A stretch of 64,000 nt of DNA from positions 1-64,000 of the forward strand of contig NZ_VOSW01000004.1 of the NCBI RefSeq assembly GCF_009690905.1, written 5' to 3'. Each line of letters starts with the position of its first letter. The first letter of the stretch is position 1. Below are positions 55,948 through 64,000 of this stretch, piece after piece. The translations under genes and the position numbers were made by a program. The DNA is from Paraburkholderia madseniana. GTDB taxonomy: Bacteria > Pseudomonadota > Gammaproteobacteria > Burkholderiales > Burkholderiaceae. Under the pieces are notes generated by a model, which was not told the origin of the DNA, ran no database searches, and saw only the letters and a program-made list of their open reading frames with translations.

Positions 55948-58419
55948 ATGATGGCCGGTAAGAACAATGAGCAGATCAGTTCCATGCCCGTGGTCAAGGA
56001 GCGCCGTGCGTTCGACTCGAAGTCCGGCAACGCGCTGGAGCGGCTGGTTTTCAATCATCGGCTTGTCCTGATTCTGTTGTGCGCGGTGCTGTCGGTCTTT
56101 TTCGGCATCAAGGTGGCGACCGGGCTGCAGATCAATGCCAGCTTCGAAAAGATGATTCCGCAGTCGAACCCGTATATCCGCAACTACCTGGCGAACAAGG
56201 GCGACCTGAAGGGGCTCGGCAACAGTTTGCGGATTGTGATCGAGAATACTCAGGGCGACATTTACGACCCCGCGTATCTGGAGTCGCTGAGAAAGATCAA
56301 CGACGCGGTATTTCTGATGCCCGGCGTCGACCGACCGTGGGTCAAGTCGATCTGGATGCCGGCGGTGCGCTGGAATATCGTCACCGAAAAGGGCTATGCG
56401 GGCGGCCCGGTCATGCCGTCGACGTACAACGGTTCGGCTGCGTCAATCGACGCGTTGCGAACCAATATCGCGCGCGCGGGCATCACCGGTTCGCTCGTCG
56501 CCAACGATCTGAAGTCGACCATGATCGTGGTGCCGCTGCTCGAGCGCGACGCGGCGGGCAAGCCGATCAACTATGCCCACTTTTCGCAGCTGCTCGACGA
56601 CATGGTGCGCACGCAGCAGCACGGCAACATTCGCATCCACGTGGTTGGTTTTGCCAAACTGATCGGTGACCTGATCGACGGCCTGAAGCAGGTGATGGCG
56701 TATTTCGGCATTGCGGCGGCCATCGCGCTCGGCGTGATTTTCTTTTATACGCGCTGCCCGCGCAGCACGTTTCTGGTGGTCGCGTGTTCGCTTGTCGCGG
56801 TCCTCTGGCAACTTGGCATCGTCACGACGCTGGGTCTCGTCGTCGATCCTTATTCGGTGCTGGTGCCATTCCTGGTATTCGCCATCGGCGTGTCGCATGG
56901 CGCCCAGAAAATGAACGGCATCCTGCAGGACGTCGGGCGCGGCACGCATAAGTATGTGGCGGCGCGCTACACCTTCCGGCGGCTCTTTCTCGCGGGTCTC
57001 ACCGCGCTCATGGCCGACATGGTGGGCTTCGCCGTCCTGACGATCATCGATATCCCGGTCATCAAGGATCTTGCGCTGACAGCCAGCATCGGCGTGGGCG
57101 TGCTGGTCTTCACCAATCTTCTTCTGTTGCCGGTGTTGCTGTCGTATGTGGGCGTGAGTCCCGCGGCCGCGCGGCGCACGCTGATCGAAGAGGCCGCGGA
57201 AACCGGCAGCCGCTCGCGCGTCGCGAGCCTGTGGAACTGGCTGGACCGCTTCACGGAACGGCGCTGGGCGTCGGGGGCGATCGCCGTGACCGTGCTGCTG
57301 GCCGCGGGAGGCTTTGCGGTCAGCCAGCGTCTGCAGATCGGCGATCTCGACGCGGGCGCCCCTGAATTGCGAGCGGACTCGGTCTACAACCGGGACAATG
57401 CCTTCATCAACGCCCACTATGGTCTGTCGAGCGACATGTTCGTGGTGATCGGCAAATCGTCACTGCCCAATTGCGATGCGGATCATTATCAGATGCTGGC
57501 GGATGTCGACCGCTTCGAGATCGCCTTGCAAAATGTGAGCGGCGTGCAGACCACGAGTTCGGCCGCGTCTCTCACCCGGCTCGTGACGTCCGGTGCCTAT
57601 GAAGGTTATCCGAAGTGGTTCACGATCAATCGCACACCGGCGATTCTGAATCGCTCGCTCTTCCAGGTTTTGCTTGATCGTCCCGATCTGATCAGCGCAG
57701 CGTGCAATACGATGCCGATCATCGCTTACCTGACCGATCATAAGGCCGCCACGCTGACTCGCGTGCTCGACGCGGCACAACGTTTCGCGGATGCGCACAA
57801 GGACGCAAGCCACCAATTTTTGCTGGCTGCCGGATCCGCGGGTATCGATGCCGCGACCAACATCGTCGTCAAGGAAGCGAATGAACGCATGCTGCTGCTG
57901 GTCTACGGGGCTGTCGTCCTGCTCTGCCTGATCACGTTCCGCAGCTGGCGCGCCGCCATCGTCGCACTGGTGCCGCTCGTCGTCACATCGGTCCTATGCG
58001 AGGCGTTGATGGTGATGCTGGGCATCGGCGTCAAGGTGGCGACCTTGCCTGTGATCGCCCTTGGCGTAGGCATCGGCGTCGATTACGCGCTCTATCTGCT
58101 GTCGGTGCAGCTCAACTATCAGCGCGCCGGCTTGCCGCTGCGGGACGCCTACCGCCGGGCGGTCCAGTTCACCGGCAAGGTCGTGGCGTTGGTGGGTGTC
58201 ACGCTGGCCGCCGGGGTCGTCACGTGGGCATGGTCGCCGATCAAGTTCCAGGCCGACATGGGCATTCTGTTGACCTTCATGTTCGTCACCAACATGATCG
58301 GCGCACTGGTTCTGATCCCGTCGCTGTCCCACTTTCTGCTGCGCGGGGTATCGTCGCGGCCCGGGCACGCGGAGTTACGCAGCGCGATAGCACTCGCCGA
58401 GAACTCGAAAGGCGCGTGA
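55948..58419 (+). CDS. RND/MMPL-family transporter
   Basis: An 823-aa inner-membrane protein with the two-fold RND plan: one helix near residues 35-53, a large periplasmic loop, a five-helix block (about 240-410, including the VLVPFLVFAIGVSHGAQ segment), a second helix and loop, and a second block ending near 805 (LGVGIGVDYALYL). It is of the sterol-sensing-like/HpnN-related type rather than an AcrB pump; no adaptor or TolC gene adjoins. It probably moves a lipophilic substrate across the envelope with the DUF1302 and DUF1329 proteins. Confidence 0.9.
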   Translation: MMAGKNNEQISSMPVVKERRAFDSKSGNALERLVFNHRLVLILLCAVLSVFFGIKVATGLQINASFEKMIPQSNPYIRNYLANKGDLKGLGNSLRIVIENTQGDIYDPAYLESLRKINDAVFLMPGVDRPWVKSIWMPAVRWNIVTEKGYAGGPVMPSTYNGSAASIDALRTNIARAGITGSLVANDLKSTMIVVPLLERDAAGKPINYAHFSQLLDDMVRTQQHGNIRIHVVGFAKLIGDLIDGLKQVMAYFGIAAAIALGVIFFYTRCPRSTFLVVACSLVAVLWQLGIVTTLGLVVDPYSVLVPFLVFAIGVSHGAQKMNGILQDVGRGTHKYVAARYTFRRLFLAGLTALMADMVGFAVLTIIDIPVIKDLALTASIGVGVLVFTNLLLLPVLLSYVGVSPAAARRTLIEEAAETGSRSRVASLWNWLDRFTERRWASGAIAVTVLLAAGGFAVSQRLQIGDLDAGAPELRADSVYNRDNAFINAHYGLSSDMFVVIGKSSLPNCDADHYQMLADVDRFEIALQNVSGVQTTSSAASLTRLVTSGAYEGYPKWFTINRTPAILNRSLFQVLLDRPDLISAACNTMPIIAYLTDHKAATLTRVLDAAQRFADAHKDASHQFLLAAGSAGIDAATNIVVKEANERMLLLVYGAVVLLCLITFRSWRAAIVALVPLVVTSVLCEALMVMLGIGVKVATLPVIALGVGIGVDYALYLLSVQLNYQRAGLPLRDAYRRAVQFTGKVVALVGVTLAAGVVTWAWSPIKFQADMGILLTFMFVTNMIGALVLIPSLSHFLLRGVSSRPGHAELRSAIALAENSKGA

Positions 58420-58492
58420 AGGCCCGGCGGCGCTCAAGCGCCATGCGTGCTGCGGGCGCCGGCCACCTGGCGGCACCCGCTGTTGGCCGAGG

Positions 58493-59278
58493 CTAGACCA
58501 CCGACATCGGGAAGCTCAGAATCTCCGAAACGCCGCCGTCGACCATCAGCATCTGGCCGTTCATATAAGAGCTCGCCTCGGAGGCGAGGAACACCGCGGC
58601 GCCCCCGAGTTCCTCCGGGCGCCCCCAGCGTCCGACGGAGATGTGCGAGCGGACGATCTCCTTCATTTGCGCATTTGACGTGACAGGTTCGGCCATCTCG
58701 GTCATGAAGTAACCGGGGCAAATGCCGTTACAGCGGATTCCGTGCCGCCCCAGTTCGGCTCCAAGCGATTTGGTGAGACCCGCCACCGCATGCTTGCTCG
58801 CTACATAGGCCTGGAGCTTTTCGCGCCCGAGTACCGAAACATACGAGCCGACATTGATGATGCGGCCGTGCCCACGTTCGATCATCGACGGCGACACTTG
58901 CCGCGCGAGCAGGTATGCAGCGGTAACGTTGGTGTCCATGGTGCGGTGCCACATCTGCGGTGTTGATTGTAGAAAGTCGCTCCACTCGCAGATGCCGGCG
59001 TTGTTCAGCAGGACGTCGATCCTTCCATGACGCGCAAAAACGTTCTGCACGGCGGCTTCGATGGCGGATTGATCGACGAGATCGAATGGCTCGACATCGA
59101 TCAGAGCGCTGCTGCCGCCACGAATGGACGCCGCGGCTGTGTCGAGACCGGCGCGCGACCGGGCTGCGAGCACCACCGTTGCACCGGCGCACGCAAGCGC
59201 ATTGGCCATCGCCAGCCCCAGGCCGCGCGAAGCGCCCGTGACAAGCGCAACCTGACCATCGAGAGAAAACATTTTCAT
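58493..59278 (-). CDS. SDR-family oxidoreductase
   Basis: A 261-aa classical SDR with TGASRGLG, NNAG, a Ser in VGSYVS and an intact YVASK. It ends in the common tail DGG at the usual distance from the C-terminus. The substrate is unknown; presumably a ring hydroxyl or 3-hydroxyacyl-CoA. It converges on the RND operon and is driven from site H. An internal Met at 59272 is an alternative start. Confidence 0.88.
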   Translation of the reverse strand: MKMFSLDGQVALVTGASRGLGLAMANALACAGATVVLAARSRAGLDTAAASIRGGSSALIDVEPFDLVDQSAIEAAVQNVFARHGRIDVLLNNAGICEWSDFLQSTPQMWHRTMDTNVTAAYLLARQVSPSMIERGHGRIINVGSYVSVLGREKLQAYVASKHAVAGLTKSLGAELGRHGIRCNGICPGYFMTEMAEPVTSNAQMKEIVRSHISVGRWGRPEELGGAAVFLASEASSYMNGQMLMVDGGVSEILSFPMSVV

Positions 59279-59360
59279 GGGCGAGTTTCTATCAGGAGCT
59301 ACCGCCGGCGATCCTGCGGCAGAGCACGCAGTCAGTCGATCTGCGCGGGATTTTGAAATA

Positions 59361-59412
59361 CGAACGATGTTCTAAATTATGGATATATTCCGGCGACCTT
59401 GAAACGGGGTTT
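59361..59412 (-). promoter_or_regulatory. promoter and island operator H (SDR)
   Basis: On the minus strand CATAAT lies just before the operator, with TTTCAA 17 nt further upstream as a weak -35. The operator reads CGAACGATGTTCT (59361-59373) on the plus strand: the inner palindrome is kept while both outer bases differ from consensus. Confidence 0.6.
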
Positions 59413-59444
59413 ACACGGGGCAGGGTCTGCAAAAGCCATTGTCG

Positions 59445-59489
59445 TTGACAACAGCAAAAGAGTTGGTTCAGAATGTAGAACATCGTTCA
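59445..59489 (+). promoter_or_regulatory. promoter and island operator I (etfBA)
   Basis: TTGACA (59445-59450), 18-nt spacer, CAGAAT (59469-59474), then AGAACATCGTTCA (59477-59489). It is divergent from site H across about 100 bp. Confidence 0.72.
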
Positions 59490-59510
59490 GAAAATAGCAT
59501 GGAGCGTCAA

Positions 59511-60260
59511 TTGAAAATACTGGTCGCGGTGAAGCGTGTTATCGATTACAACGTGAAGCCCCGGGTCAAATCCGACGGCTCCGGCGTCGATCTGGTCAAC
59601 GTGAAGATGGCCATGAATCCGTTCGATGAAATCGCGGTGGAGGAGGCGGTACGGCTAAAAGAGGCAGGGGTTGCCGCCGAGATCGTCGTGATTTCAGCCG
59701 GCACCGCGCAGTCGCAGGAAGTCTTGCGCACCGCGCTTGCCATGGGCGCCGACCGGGCGATCCTGATCGAGACTCCAGCAGAGTTGCAGCCGTTGGCGGT
59801 TGCGAAACTCATGGCAGCGATCGTCGAACGGGAAGCACCGCAACTGGTACTGCTCGGCAAGCAGGCCATCGATAACGATGCCGGTCAGACGGGGCAGAAA
59901 CTCGCCGGACTGCTCGGTTGGCCGCAAGCCACCTTCGCCTTCAAGACGGAAATCGCGGACGGCGTGCTGACCGTGACGCGCGAAATCGACGGCGGGCTCG
60001 AACGCGTCGCGCTCGATCTGCCCGCCGTTGTCACCACGGATCTGCGTCTGAATAGTCCGCGCTATGTGACGCTGCCCAACATCATGAAAGCGAAAAAGAA
60101 GCCGCTCGACACGCTGACGCCTGAAGCACTCGGTGTGGATGTTGCGCCACGTCTTGCGGTACTCGAAGTCACCGAGCCGGCGGCGCGCAAGAGCGGGATG
60201 ATGGTGCCCGACATCGCGACGTTGATCGAAAAACTTCGCAATGAAGCCAAGGTGATCTGA
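59511..60260 (+). CDS. etfB: electron transfer flavoprotein, beta subunit
   Basis: Accepts electrons from acyl-CoA dehydrogenases as part of EtfAB. It has the N-terminal [16 protein letters not shown] and the [17 protein letters not shown] nucleotide-binding segment. I chose the TTG at 59511 because it gives the standard 249 aa and has GGAG 6 nt upstream; the in-frame ATG at 59499 (12 nt earlier) has no ribosome site. Being under the island operator makes it a dedicated carrier for the eight local dehydrogenases. Confidence 0.94.
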   Translation: MKILVAVKRVIDYNVKPRVKSDGSGVDLVNVKMAMNPFDEIAVEEAVRLKEAGVAAEIVVISAGTAQSQEVLRTALAMGADRAILIETPAELQPLAVAKLMAAIVEREAPQLVLLGKQAIDNDAGQTGQKLAGLLGWPQATFAFKTEIADGVLTVTREIDGGLERVALDLPAVVTTDLRLNSPRYVTLPNIMKAKKKPLDTLTPEALGVDVAPRLAVLEVTEPAARKSGMMVPDIATLIEKLRNEAKVI

Positions 60261-60262
60261 CT

Positions 60263-61192
60263 ATGTCCATCCTCGTTATTGCTGAACACGACAATGCGAC
60301 GCTCCATCGCGCGACGCTCAACGCCGTTACTGCCGCAACGCAGATCGGCGGTGAGGTTCATCTGCTGGTAGCCGGCCATGAAGCAGGGGGAGCCGCGGCC
60401 GATGCAGCGAAAGTCAGCGGAGTCAGCAAGGTATTGCACGTAGACGCTGCCGCGTACGCGCATCCACTTCCTGAAAATCTCGCGCTGCTGGTGCTGTCGC
60501 TTGCTCAGTCGTATAGCCATGTGATTGCCGCAGCCACGGCCGTCGGAAAAAACTTCATGCCGCGCGTCGCAGCGTTGCGCGATTGTGCGCAGATTTCCGA
60601 AGTCGTCGCCATCAAGGCGGCCGATACGTTTGTGCGGCCGATCTATGCCGGCAATGCGCTCGCCACCGTCAGGTCGGCCGATCCGCTGAAGGTGTTGACG
60701 GTGCGCACGACCGCCTTCGACGCCGCACCGTTGCAGGGCAACGCGCCGGTCGAGTCGGCGCCGGCCGCGCCAGCCTATGAGCGGGCACGTTTCGTCGACC
60801 AGCAGTTGACCCGATCGAGCCGGCCCGAACTGGCGGCCGCCAGCGTCGTGGTTTCAGGCGGCCGCGGGATGCAGAATGGCGATAACTTCAGATTGCTCGA
60901 CGCGCTCGCCGACAAACTCGGTGCGGCAGTGGGCGCATCGCGCGCCGCGGTGGACGCGGGATTCGCGCCGAACGACTATCAGGTCGGGCAAACGGGCAAG
61001 ATCGTAGCGCCGCAGCTTTATATCGCAGTCGGCATTTCCGGCGCGATCCAGCATCTGGCCGGGATGAAAGATTCGAAGGTCATCGTCGCGATCAACAAGG
61101 ACAGCGAGGCGCCGATTTTCCAGGTTGCCGACTACGGCCTCGCCGCCGATCTTTTTGAGGCCGTACCGGCGCTGACAGCGGCACTGGGCTGA
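60263..61192 (+). CDS. etfA: electron transfer flavoprotein, alpha subunit
   Basis: A 309-aa EtfA. The C-terminal FAD domain is clear: [52 protein letters not shown] and the final [18 protein letters not shown]. It starts 2 nt after etfB. Electrons would pass on to ETF-ubiquinone oxidoreductase, which is not in the window. Confidence 0.95.
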   Translation: MSILVIAEHDNATLHRATLNAVTAATQIGGEVHLLVAGHEAGGAAADAAKVSGVSKVLHVDAAAYAHPLPENLALLVLSLAQSYSHVIAAATAVGKNFMPRVAALRDCAQISEVVAIKAADTFVRPIYAGNALATVRSADPLKVLTVRTTAFDAAPLQGNAPVESAPAAPAYERARFVDQQLTRSSRPELAAASVVVSGGRGMQNGDNFRLLDALADKLGAAVGASRAAVDAGFAPNDYQVGQTGKIVAPQLYIAVGISGAIQHLAGMKDSKVIVAINKDSEAPIFQVADYGLAADLFEAVPALTAALG

Positions 61193-61204
61193 CGTTGGAC
61201 CGGA

Positions 61205-61249
61205 TTGACAAGGTTCTCACCGTCAGCCTAGTATTTTGAACGGTGTTCA
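61205..61249 (+). promoter_or_regulatory. promoter and island operator K (Rieske/KstD-like unit)
   Basis: TTGACA (61205-61210), 18-nt spacer, TAGTAT (61229-61234), then TGAACGGTGTTCA (61237-61249), a near-perfect copy of the island operator located over the expected transcription start. Confidence 0.78.
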
Positions 61250-61350
61250 TATATACCGACTGATGCGTCACCTGGCCCCGATGGGCGGTGAGCCGGCGAG
61301 AAGAAACCAGAATCGGTGCGCGAGCCGACGAAACCATGAAGGAGATATCA

Positions 61351-62709
61351 ATGCGTGACACGAATTCCGGTTCGGGTGAGCATCCGGTCCGCCTCGATTT
61401 TGTCCCCAAGGATAGCTACCTGTCGAAGCAGTTCCTCGACCAGGAAACGCGCAACCTGTGGCCGCGCGTGTGGCAGGTGGCATGCCGGCTCGAGGAGATT
61501 CCCGCGGTAGGCGACTATGTCACGTTCGATGTAATCGGTGAGTCGATCATCGTGGTGCGCACGGCGGCCGACCGGATCAAAGCCTACTACAACGTTTGCC
61601 AGCATCGTGGCCGGCGTCTGACCAATGGTTGCGGCAAGGCGGCAAAGTTTCATTGCAACTTCCACGGCTGGCAGTGGAATCTTGATGGCAGCATCGCACG
61701 CGTGCTCGATCGCGGCGATTGGGAAGGCTGCCCCGACATGGCCGACAGCGATCTGCGGCTGCAGGAAGTGCGGGTGGACACGTGGGGTGGATTCGTATTT
61801 ATCAACATGGATCCCGACGCGGAACCGCTCGCTAAATTTCTCGAACCGGTACCTGAAATCACGGACTGCTTCGAGTTTGAAAAGATGCGCTACCGCTGGT
61901 ACAAGTCGATCCGGCTGCCGTGCAACTGGAAGGTCGCGCTGGAGGCGTTCAACGAGGGCTATCACGTCTCGGCCACGCACCCGCAACTCCTCGATGTCGC
62001 CGGCGACGATGTGACTCGCAGCTTTCCTTATGGACGCCACGGCATGTTCGGTTACGCGACGGCCACGCGCTTTATCGGCGCCCCCTCACCGCGTACCGGC
62101 AAGCCGATGCCCGAAGACGTGCGACAAGGCCTGGTCAATTTCTTCAAGGTGATGGAAGACACGCTGAAGGCGATCAACTCGGCGCGCGACTACGAAGCTT
62201 CCAAACGTCTGCTGACCGAGATGGCGCCGAGCGGCAACCAGTTCGAGGTGCTGGCGAAGGCCATGGAGTTCCAGCGCGAAGCGGCCGTGGCCGAAGGGGC
62301 GGGCTGGCCTGACATCTCGTTCGAGCAGATGGGACGTGCGGGCGCCGACTGGCACGTGTTCCCGAATCTGATTTTCCTGCCTTACCCCGACGGTGCGCTG
62401 TTCTACCGCGCGCGGCCCGACGGCGACAATCCGGATTCCTGCATTTACGACATCTGGTCGCTGGTTCGCTATGCGCCGGGTGCGGAGCCACCGCTCAAGC
62501 GCGAGATCTACCACGGCGTTGATGACTGGAAGCAGAACGCAATCGAGAATTTCGGTCTGATCCTTTGGCAGGACTTTCAGAACATGACGAATGTGCAGCA
62601 GGGTATGAAATCGCGTGGCTTCAAGGGGGCGCGCACGAACCCGCTTCAGGAGACGTCCGTGTCCAATTTCCACCGCGCATTGCGGGAATTCATTGCGCAA
62701 GGGGATTGA
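61351..62709 (+). CDS. Rieske non-heme iron oxygenase, alpha subunit
   Basis: A 452-aa ring-hydroxylating oxygenase. Rieske ligands are C83, H85 (VCQHRGR) and C102, H105 (HCNFHGW). The catalytic domain shows NEGYHVSATHP, with the two His ligands of the mononuclear iron. No beta-subunit, ferredoxin or reductase gene follows, so it may be an alpha-only oxygenase using partners encoded elsewhere. The ATG at 61351 has AAGGAG 6 nt upstream and is preferred to 61336. The substrate is probably a ring of the island's compound. Confidence 0.9.
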   Translation: MRDTNSGSGEHPVRLDFVPKDSYLSKQFLDQETRNLWPRVWQVACRLEEIPAVGDYVTFDVIGESIIVVRTAADRIKAYYNVCQHRGRRLTNGCGKAAKFHCNFHGWQWNLDGSIARVLDRGDWEGCPDMADSDLRLQEVRVDTWGGFVFINMDPDAEPLAKFLEPVPEITDCFEFEKMRYRWYKSIRLPCNWKVALEAFNEGYHVSATHPQLLDVAGDDVTRSFPYGRHGMFGYATATRFIGAPSPRTGKPMPEDVRQGLVNFFKVMEDTLKAINSARDYEASKRLLTEMAPSGNQFEVLAKAMEFQREAAVAEGAGWPDISFEQMGRAGADWHVFPNLIFLPYPDGALFYRARPDGDNPDSCIYDIWSLVRYAPGAEPPLKREIYHGVDDWKQNAIENFGLILWQDFQNMTNVQQGMKSRGFKGARTNPLQETSVSNFHRALREFIAQGD

Positions 62710-62711
62710 GC

Positions 62712-64000
62712 ATGGCTGTCTGGGATGCAAGCTATGACTTCGTCGTGGTTGGCAGCGGCGGCGGTTCGATGTGCGCTGCACTTGCGTGCAAGACCGCAAG
62801 CAAAGAGGCGCTCATCATCGAAAAGCAGGGCAAAGTAGGCGGCTCAACAGGGTATTCCGGCGGCGTCTGGTGGTTGCCGAACAATCACGTGATGAAGCGC
62901 CACGGCGTGAACGACTCCTACGAACGCGCGCGACAATATTTCGATGCCGCGGTTACCTATCAGGGCCCCGGAACATCGGCGGCGCGTCGTGAGGCGTATT
63001 TGCGCACGGGTCCGAAGATGGCCGAGTTCCTCGAACAGCAGGGCATGCAGTTTGTCTATGCGGACGGCTGGTCGGACTACTACGACACGCTGCCGGGCGG
63101 CGAGCCGCGTGGCCGCTCGCTGCTGGCCAAACTGTTCGACATCAGGGAACTGGGCGAGTGGGCGCCGAAGCTTTCGCGATACAAGGGCCCGTCGATCCCG
63201 GCCAACTCCAATGAGTTTACCGAGTTGTTCCTGCTAAAGCGCACGTGGGGTGGCAAACGCAAGGCAATGCAGCTCGCGGGCCGCATGCTGTATCAGAAGA
63301 TCACAGGTAAAGAGCTGGTTTCGAACGGTGCCGCGCTTCAGGGGCGCATGCTGCAAATGGCGCTGCGTGCCGATATTCCTATCTGGACCGATACGCCTGT
63401 GGGCGAGTTGATCGTTGAGGACGGCCGTGTCACGGGGGTGGTCGCGATCCGCAACGGGCGCGAAATGCGCGTGCACGCGCGCGAGGGCGTGCTGTTGAAC
63501 GCCGGCGGCTTTTCACATAACGCCGAAATGCGCCGCAAATATCAGCCGCAACCGTCGTCGAGCAACTGGACGAACGCCAATCCGGGCGACACCGGCGAAG
63601 TGCTGGAAGCCGCTGTGGGTCTCGGCGCAGCCGTCGATTGCATGGAAGAGGCGTGGTGGGTCGTGACTTCGCTCGGTCCCAATGAGACCTTGCCCGAGGG
63701 TGCGCGCGCGCCGGACGGCTCGCCGCTTCCCTTCATGCATCACCTCGATCTGTCGCTGCCGTTTTCGATCATGGTCGACCAGGATGGCGAGCGCTTTTGC
63801 GACGAAGCCGGCGCCTACATGGAGATCGGGCAACGCATGTACCGGCGTCAGAAGGAGACGGGTAAAGCCGTTCCGGCGTGGGTGGTCATGGATAGCCGTC
63901 AGCGCAAGTATTACCCCTGGGGTTCGGCGATGCAGGGGCAGATTCCGCAGCAATGGCTCGATAGCGGCTACATGATCAAGGCCGGATCGATCGAAGAGCT
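62712..64000 (+). CDS. FAD-dependent dehydrogenase, 3-ketosteroid delta1-dehydrogenase-like (partial)
   Basis: A flavoprotein that runs off the window end (about 429 codons seen, of an expected 550 or so). The N-terminal FAD site DFVVVGSGGGSMCAAL, then GGSTGYSGGVWWLPNN and LNAGGFSHNAEMR, are typical of the KstD/fumarate-reductase flavoprotein group. Such enzymes insert a ring double bond next to a ketone. It starts 2 nt after the Rieske gene stop, so the two are co-translated and probably act on the same ring. Confidence 0.87.
   Translation, partial: MAVWDASYDFVVVGSGGGSMCAALACKTASKEALIIEKQGKVGGSTGYSGGVWWLPNNHVMKRHGVNDSYERARQYFDAAVTYQGPGTSAARREAYLRTGPKMAEFLEQQGMQFVYADGWSDYYDTLPGGEPRGRSLLAKLFDIRELGEWAPKLSRYKGPSIPANSNEFTELFLLKRTWGGKRKAMQLAGRMLYQKITGKELVSNGAALQGRMLQMALRADIPIWTDTPVGELIVEDGRVTGVVAIRNGREMRVHAREGVLLNAGGFSHNAEMRRKYQPQPSSSNWTNANPGDTGEVLEAAVGLGAAVDCMEEAWWVVTSLGPNETLPEGARAPDGSPLPFMHHLDLSLPFSIMVDQDGERFCDEAGAYMEIGQRMYRRQKETGKAVPAWVVMDSRQRKYYPWGSAMQGQIPQQWLDSGYMIKAGSIEE

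Overview
The window looks like a chromosome segment of a high-GC betaproteobacterium of the Burkholderia/Paraburkholderia group. The evidence is the GC-rich codon use, the liuABCD arrangement beside a divergent TetR gene, and an intergenic palindrome (108-142) of a kind I associate with Paraburkholderia. That placement is inference, because there is no rRNA or other marker gene here. I found no tRNA, rRNA, CRISPR array or intact mobile element.

Layout. 1-380: intergenic DNA with a 15-bp palindrome and a 24-bp tandem repeat. 381-7166: leucine/isovalerate catabolism, with a TetR regulator divergent from liuABCD (isovaleryl-CoA dehydrogenase, both methylcrotonyl-CoA carboxylase subunits, methylglutaconyl-CoA hydratase). 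7176-12343: unrelated single genes, namely a PhnD-like binding protein, a small conserved protein, a flavin/2Fe-2S fusion reductase, a GST and a LysR regulator. 12468-18876: an organosulfur locus with a decayed binding-protein gene, a TauD-type dioxygenase, a NitT/TauT ABC transporter, a methanethiol-oxidase-type protein and a membrane protein. 19082-21243: an SDR lacking its catalytic Tyr, a fatty-acid desaturase fragment and a LysR regulator.

21342-64000 (runs off the end): one large catabolic island for what looks like an alicyclic, terpenoid- or steroid-like acid. It encodes a CoA ligase, eight acyl-CoA dehydrogenases (three as large/small pairs), five crotonase-family proteins, two MaoC-fold proteins, two CaiB-family proteins (one a 2-methylacyl-CoA racemase), four SDRs, a biosynthetic-type thiolase, a Cys-less thiolase-fold protein with a DUF35 partner, BadH and BadI (hydrolytic ring opening), a P450, a Rieske oxygenase, a KstD-like flavoprotein, a dedicated EtfBA, and a DUF1302/DUF1329/YCF48/RND envelope module.

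The main discovery is regulatory. Eleven copies of a 13-bp palindrome, consensus TGAAC[GA][AT][CT]GTTCA, lie between 21373 and 61249. Each sits just 3' of a recognisable -10 box, and together they precede nearly every transcription unit of the island (SDR, nitronate-monooxygenase-like, thiolase, CoA ligase, bad-like operon, the 14-gene beta-oxidation operon, P450, DUF1302 module, SDR, etfBA, Rieske). This predicts a single, probably TetR-family, repressor controlling more than 40 kb. Its gene is not visible in the window.

Proposed working order (inference): envelope proteins handle a hydrophobic substrate; the P450, Rieske and KstD-like enzymes oxidise it; the ligase or CoA-transferase forms the thioester; the dehydrogenase pairs with EtfBA and the crotonase/MaoC proteins run beta-oxidation; the racemase fixes methyl-branch stereochemistry; the DUF35/thiolase-fold pair removes a branched side chain by retro-aldol cleavage; BadH/BadI open the carbocycle. 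If branched or isovaleryl-type CoA products are formed, the neighbouring liu pathway could consume them.
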